Source of the DNA: an uncultured Prevotella sp.
GTDB taxonomy: Bacteria; Bacteroidota; Bacteroidia; Bacteroidales; Bacteroidaceae
Assembly: GCA_905372445.1 (NCBI GenBank)
Contig: CAJPPF010000087.1
Span: 1-9,234, forward strand
Reading direction: 5' to 3'
DNA: 9,234 nt
The translations under genes were made by a program, and so were the position numbers. The stretch's first letter is position 1. Each line of letters begins with the position of its first letter. The notes below the pieces were generated by a model. It had not been told where the DNA came from, ran no database searches, and worked only from the letters and a program-made list of their open reading frames with translations. This document shows, one piece after another, positions 6,437 to 9,234 of this stretch.

Positions 6437-7641
6437 AGATTATCATCATCGGTGCCGGCGCTGCCGGATGCTTCTGTGCCATAGAGACGAAACGACACCA
6501 TCCCGGCGCCGACGTTATCATTCTTGAGAGTGGCACAAAGCCCCTTGCCAAAGTGGCAATGACGGGCGGAGGACGCTGCAATCTCACCAACTCATTCCTC
6601 GACGTGAGAAGCACGAAACAGGTATATCCGCGTGGCGAAAAACTAATGAAACGTGCACTGAAACGGTTCTCACATAAGGACACCATGCAGTGGTTCGAGA
6701 ACGAAGGCGTAAGACTCGTCACACAAGAAGACCAGTGCGTGTTTCCGAAATCGCAGGACGCTATGGAGATTGTGCACACGCTGACACGATTGGCTGACAG
6801 ACTTGGCATACGCATAATCACCGGACAGAAGGTTCTTAACATAAAAACCGCAAAAAACAACGGTTTCATCGTTGTAACGCCGACCGCCGACTACGATGCT
6901 ACACACGTTGTAGTGGCTACAGGAGGCAGTCCAAAGAAAGCAGGAATAGCATTCTTAGATTCCCTTCATTTGGATATTATTGAACCCGTACCATCACTCT
7001 TTACATTCAATATTGCTGACGACAAACTGCATGCACTCATGGGCACTGTGGTGCCAATGGTGTCGGCACGAATGCCTGGAACGAAGTTTCTGGCTGAAGG
7101 TCCGCTGCTTATCACCCATTGGGGACTGTCGGGTCCTGCCATACTGAAACTCTCGTCTTACGCCGCACGCCACCTCTCTGAACAGAAATACAAGGCAGAG
7201 GTAAGCGTCAACTGGTATCACGACATCAATGAGAATGACGTGTTGGAGATGCTCACCGGCATGCAACGCGAGAATCAACAGAAGCAATTATCGAATCAAT
7301 ACCCTAAGCAGTTCAACCAGCGCCACTGGCTTTACCTCACCCAAAAAGCAGGACTGTCGGCACAGAAACGCTGGCAGGAGGTCGGACCAAGGCAGATGCT
7401 ACGCCTTGCAGCCATGCTTACCAACGACGTATATGCCATTGCCGGCAAGGGCATATTCAAGGATGAATTCGTCACTTGCGGTGGCGTGGCACTGAGCAAC
7501 ATCGACATCAACACACTCGAATCGAAGGCACATCCGGGACTTTTCTTCGCTGGTGAGGTGCTCGACGTAGACGCTGTTACAGGAGGATTTAACCTGCAAG
7601 CAGCATGGAGCATGGGACATATCGTAGCCGAAAGCCTATGA
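6433..7641 (+). CDS. BaiN/HI0933-family NAD(P)/FAD-dependent oxidoreductase
   Basis: A 402-residue flavoprotein of the HI0933/BaiN-like family (often annotated 'aminoacetone oxidase family' or 'NAD(P)/FAD-dependent oxidoreductase'). It starts with a Rossmann dinucleotide-binding motif, IIIGAGAAG (G7, G9, G12), followed by the family motif MTGGGRCNLTN (43-53) and VVATGG (160-165). THWGLSGPAIL (228-238) and the C-terminal FAD-contact segment FFAGEVLDVDAVTGGFNLQAAWSMG (two adjoining parts, about 371-395) are diagnostic. ATG 6433 overlaps the ybeY stop (ATGA) and places the Rossmann motif at the very N-terminus; the open frame extends upstream to 6358 but only inside ybeY. The substrate is unknown; BaiN itself acts on bile-acid intermediates in clostridia, but family membership alone does not support that here. 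The 3' end overlaps the next gene by 4 bp. Confidence 0.88.
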   Translation: MKIIIIGAGAAGCFCAIETKRHHPGADVIILESGTKPLAKVAMTGGGRCNLTNSFLDVRSTKQVYPRGEKLMKRALKRFSHKDTMQWFENEGVRLVTQEDQCVFPKSQDAMEIVHTLTRLADRLGIRIITGQKVLNIKTAKNNGFIVVTPTADYDATHVVVATGGSPKKAGIAFLDSLHLDIIEPVPSLFTFNIADDKLHALMGTVVPMVSARMPGTKFLAEGPLLITHWGLSGPAILKLSSYAARHLSEQKYKAEVSVNWYHDINENDVLEMLTGMQRENQQKQLSNQYPKQFNQRHWLYLTQKAGLSAQKRWQEVGPRQMLRLAAMLTNDVYAIAGKGIFKDEFVTCGGVALSNIDINTLESKAHPGLFFAGEVLDVDAVTGGFNLQAAWSMGHIVAESL

Positions 7642-8621
7642 AAAAACACGTAACTATCACTCTGTTTTCTCTGGCGCTGTCCTTTCTCGGCACAGCACAG
7701 ACGCTCATCATGCTCAAACCCGTGAAGATGAAGAAGTGGGGAGTGCCTGCCGCCAACTACAGCGGTATCGCACATCTCGGCGGCGACCGTTATGCTGTGG
7801 TCAGCGACAAGCAGACGAACGACGGATATTATGAGTTCAGAATAGTCATAGACGGCACTACGGGCAAGGTAAAGGACATAAAACTCATTGACTTCCATAA
7901 GAACGAAAACAAGAGTCGCGACGCGGAGGGAATCTGCTATGCAAACGGGAAAATCTATATCTCTGCCGAGGACGACCAGCGCATCATTGAATACGACGAG
8001 AAGGGACATCGCACAGGGCGCGAGCTTGCCGTTCCGGAAGGCATGACAAAAGATAACATATACAGCAACTACGGCTTTGAGGCACTGACATATTCCGATG
8101 AAACCGCGCTTTTTTGGACCTGTACGGAGAATTCCCTACGTCAGGACGGCGACGTGTCATCGCCGGAAAAGCCCATTGCCGCCCGCCTTCGTCTGCAGTC
8201 ATTCAACAAAGCACTGCAACCCGAAAAAGAGCATATTTACACAACCGACGTTCCACGGACTAAGAGACAGCCACGCCAGATGGCGTTCGGCGTGCCGGCA
8301 ATAACCGCCCTCGACGACGGTTCACTGCTCGTTTTGGAGCGTCAGTTCTTCGTGGCAAAGAAATATATAGGCAGTTATGTGACAAATAAGATATATCGCG
8401 TAGCACCGTTCACCGATGAACCGAAGACTCTCATGGCAGAATGGACCACACGACTTAACCTCACCCGTCGTAACATTGCCAACTACGAAGGTATGTGTTT
8501 AGGACCTAAACTCGACGACGGCAGACAGACAATCCTTCTTATTTCCGACTCACAAGGGGGCTACGGAAATTCAAACTTTCATCTTAAAGACTATCTGCGC
8601 GTGGGCATTATATCGGAATGA
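7638..8621 (+). CDS. Secreted phytase-like (esterase-like activity of phytase) domain protein
   Basis: A 327-residue exported protein. The N-terminus (MKKHVTITLFSLALSFLGTAQ) is a standard signal peptide with probable cleavage after Ala20, so it should be periplasmic. The rest resembles the phytase-like beta-propeller domain (PF13449 type): YSGIAHL near 41-47, AVVSDKQ (53-59), DAEGICY (95-101), GFEALTY (146-152), LLVLERQF (230-237) and NYEGMCLGP (282-290) followed by ILLISDSQ (299-306) are the recurrent blade motifs of the family. The substrate is not known and phosphatase activity on phytate should not be assumed. The stop TGA is immediately followed by TAG in frame. ATG 7638 overlaps the preceding stop (ATGA); it appears to be the last gene of the operon. 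Confidence 0.78.
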   Translation: MKKHVTITLFSLALSFLGTAQTLIMLKPVKMKKWGVPAANYSGIAHLGGDRYAVVSDKQTNDGYYEFRIVIDGTTGKVKDIKLIDFHKNENKSRDAEGICYANGKIYISAEDDQRIIEYDEKGHRTGRELAVPEGMTKDNIYSNYGFEALTYSDETALFWTCTENSLRQDGDVSSPEKPIAARLRLQSFNKALQPEKEHIYTTDVPRTKRQPRQMAFGVPAITALDDGSLLVLERQFFVAKKYIGSYVTNKIYRVAPFTDEPKTLMAEWTTRLNLTRRNIANYEGMCLGPKLDDGRQTILLISDSQGGYGNSNFHLKDYLRVGIISE

Positions 8622-8798
8622 TAGGATGGTATCTACCGCGACACTTGCCGAACAGCCCACAATGTAAAATAAATATCATCCCTCACTACTATCTTATTAT
8701 ATATGTCCGATGATAGTATAATATTTCTTTTCGCAGTCTTCCGAAAACAAGAAAGCACCACCATCGTACGCTGAACTCCATGCTATCTGAAAACAAAC

Positions 8799-8852
8799 GA
8801 AACGGCACTTATAACAATCTGATTCTCAATGTGTTTCAAAAAGCGCCGTTTC
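8799..8852. repeat. Inverted repeat entering the tandem array
   Basis: GAAACGGCACTT (8799-8810) is the reverse complement of AAGCGCCGTTTC (8841-8852) with one mismatch in 12, and the loop is 30 nt. The left arm therefore looks like an inverted partial copy of the 22-bp unit that starts the array. Transcribed, the two arms would form a hairpin in front of the array. Confidence 0.6.
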
Positions 8853-8942
8853 TTGCCTCTAAAAGCGCCGCTTCTTGAGCCTAAAACCGGCGGTTCTTGG
8901 CGCTAAAACCGGCGGTTCTTGAAATCAGTTTCGGCGGTATTA
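8839..8942 (+). repeat. 22-bp tandem repeat, four units plus a decayed fifth
   Basis: Units at 8839-8860, 8861-8882, 8883-8904 and 8905-8926 share AAAA at the start and TTCTTG in the middle. Units 1 and 2 have the core GCGCCG; units 3 and 4 have CCGGCGG. The two core types contain CGCCG and CGGCG, so the first pair can base-pair with the second in RNA. Also GGCGCT (8899-8904) complements AGCGCC in units 1 and 2. The sequence at 8927-8942 (TTTCGGCGGTA) looks like a decayed fifth unit. I recall similar intergenic repeats in Prevotella genomes but cannot verify that here. Function is unknown. Confidence 0.85.
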
Positions 8943-8975
8943 TAAAAAAGCCCCTTTAAAGTGAACTGAAACAAG

Positions 8976-8999
8976 CATAGAAAAGCCTCTTTTTCTATG
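8976..8999. terminator. AT-rich hairpin, possible bidirectional terminator
   Basis: CATAGAAAA (8976-8984) and TTTTCTATG (8991-8999) form a perfect 9-bp stem with a 6-nt loop. A TTTTT run follows at 9003-9007 on the + strand. On the - strand it would lie downstream of the possible gene end at 9072, so it might serve that gene. The stem is poor in GC and it lies about 350 bp from the last + strand gene, so assignment is tentative. Confidence 0.4.
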
Positions 9000-9071
9000 T
9001 CGTTTTTCTATCCGTAACAGCAAGATTATCATTATCTGACAGAACGTTTTTCAGCATAATAATGTCAAGAA

Positions 9072-9234
9072 TTTATCTCGAATAGGTTGCTGTTTGAAAA
9101 CAATACATAGACCAGCTCAGGATAAATTTTCATTATTCACAGACACATACATTGAGATTACATTTAACCCAAAATGGTCAATAGACCGCGATGTCGTTTT
9201 ATTATCAAAGAACAAGAGCTTTCCTACTGCTTTC
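9072..9234 (-). CDS. Possible 3' end of an unidentified minus-strand gene (partial)
   Basis: On the - strand one frame is open from the window edge for 53 codons and ends with TAA at 9072-9074. The peptide (SIDHFGLNVISMY and NENFILSWSMYCF are parts of it) has a mixed, plausible composition, but I recognise no family. A frame this long can occur by chance in this composition, especially with six frames to choose from. A hairpin at 8976-8999 lies 73 bp beyond the stop in a position fit for a terminator. The start, if any, is outside the window. Confidence 0.22.

Larger units (their letters stand above)
8622..9234. other. Intergenic region with repeats and hairpins
   Basis: About 610 bp with no supported + strand gene. 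From 8622 to 8798 it is AT-rich. A weak hairpin there (8687-8693 with 8712-8718, 7-bp stem) competes with another 7-bp pairing (8674-8680 with 8709-8715), and T-rich sequence follows. It could be a weak terminator for the operon but is not convincing. The 8799-8942 segment holds the repeat array described separately, 8976-8999 a clean hairpin, and the last ~160 bp a possible gene end on the minus strand. I see no tRNA or transposase signal. Confidence 0.6.

Noticed and set aside
7332..8009. 225-codon minus-strand open frame across the end of the flavoprotein gene and the start of the phytase-like gene
   Set aside because: It spans two well-supported + strand genes and shows no domain of its own.
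8839..8942. CRISPR array
   Set aside because: The 22-bp units are directly adjacent with no unique spacers, and there are no cas genes in the window.

Overview
The window most likely comes from a Bacteroidales chromosome, probably a Prevotella-type (Prevotellaceae) organism. The genes have moderate GC content and sit between AT-rich flanks. Shine-Dalgarno sequences are weak or absent, and a Bacteroidetes-style -7 box (TAnnTTTG) lies upstream of the first gene. The YbeY, Fur-like and ParE proteins look like the Bacteroidetes forms of their families. This assignment rests on recognising the sequences, not on a search.

Layout: positions 1-483 are an AT-rich leader region with no convincing gene. 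It holds three copies of a ~22-bp repeat (one inverted), three exact copies of a 9-bp word, a likely promoter and a strong palindrome in the 5' leader of parE. Positions 484-8621 carry eight genes, all on the + strand: topoisomerase IV subunit B (parE), a secreted PDZ/S41 C-terminal processing protease, a Fur-family metalloregulator, the Holliday-junction helicase ruvB, phosphopantetheine adenylyltransferase (coaD), the rRNA-processing endonuclease ybeY, a BaiN/HI0933-type flavoprotein, and a secreted phytase-like esterase-domain protein. From the protease onward the genes are 9 bp apart or overlap, by 17 bp for fur/ruvB and by 4 bp (ATGA) at two later junctions. They therefore look like one polycistronic unit. 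parE is separated from it by 114 bp and may have its own transcript or read through. Positions 8622-9234 are noncoding as far as I can see. They hold a 22-bp tandem repeat with alternating GC cores, hairpins, and possibly the 3' end of an unidentified minus-strand gene at the window edge.

The genes are mostly housekeeping: DNA topology and recombination (parE, ruvB), coenzyme A synthesis (coaD), ribosome maturation (ybeY), envelope proteolysis (S41 protease) and metal-responsive control (fur). I see no sign of a defence system, prophage, CRISPR array, insertion sequence or biosynthetic cluster, and no clear new multi-gene system. The points most worth a second look are the repeats at both ends, the palindrome in the parE leader, the lineage-variant active site of YbeY, the short divergent CoaD, and the Cys/Asp-rich insert in the Fur-like protein.
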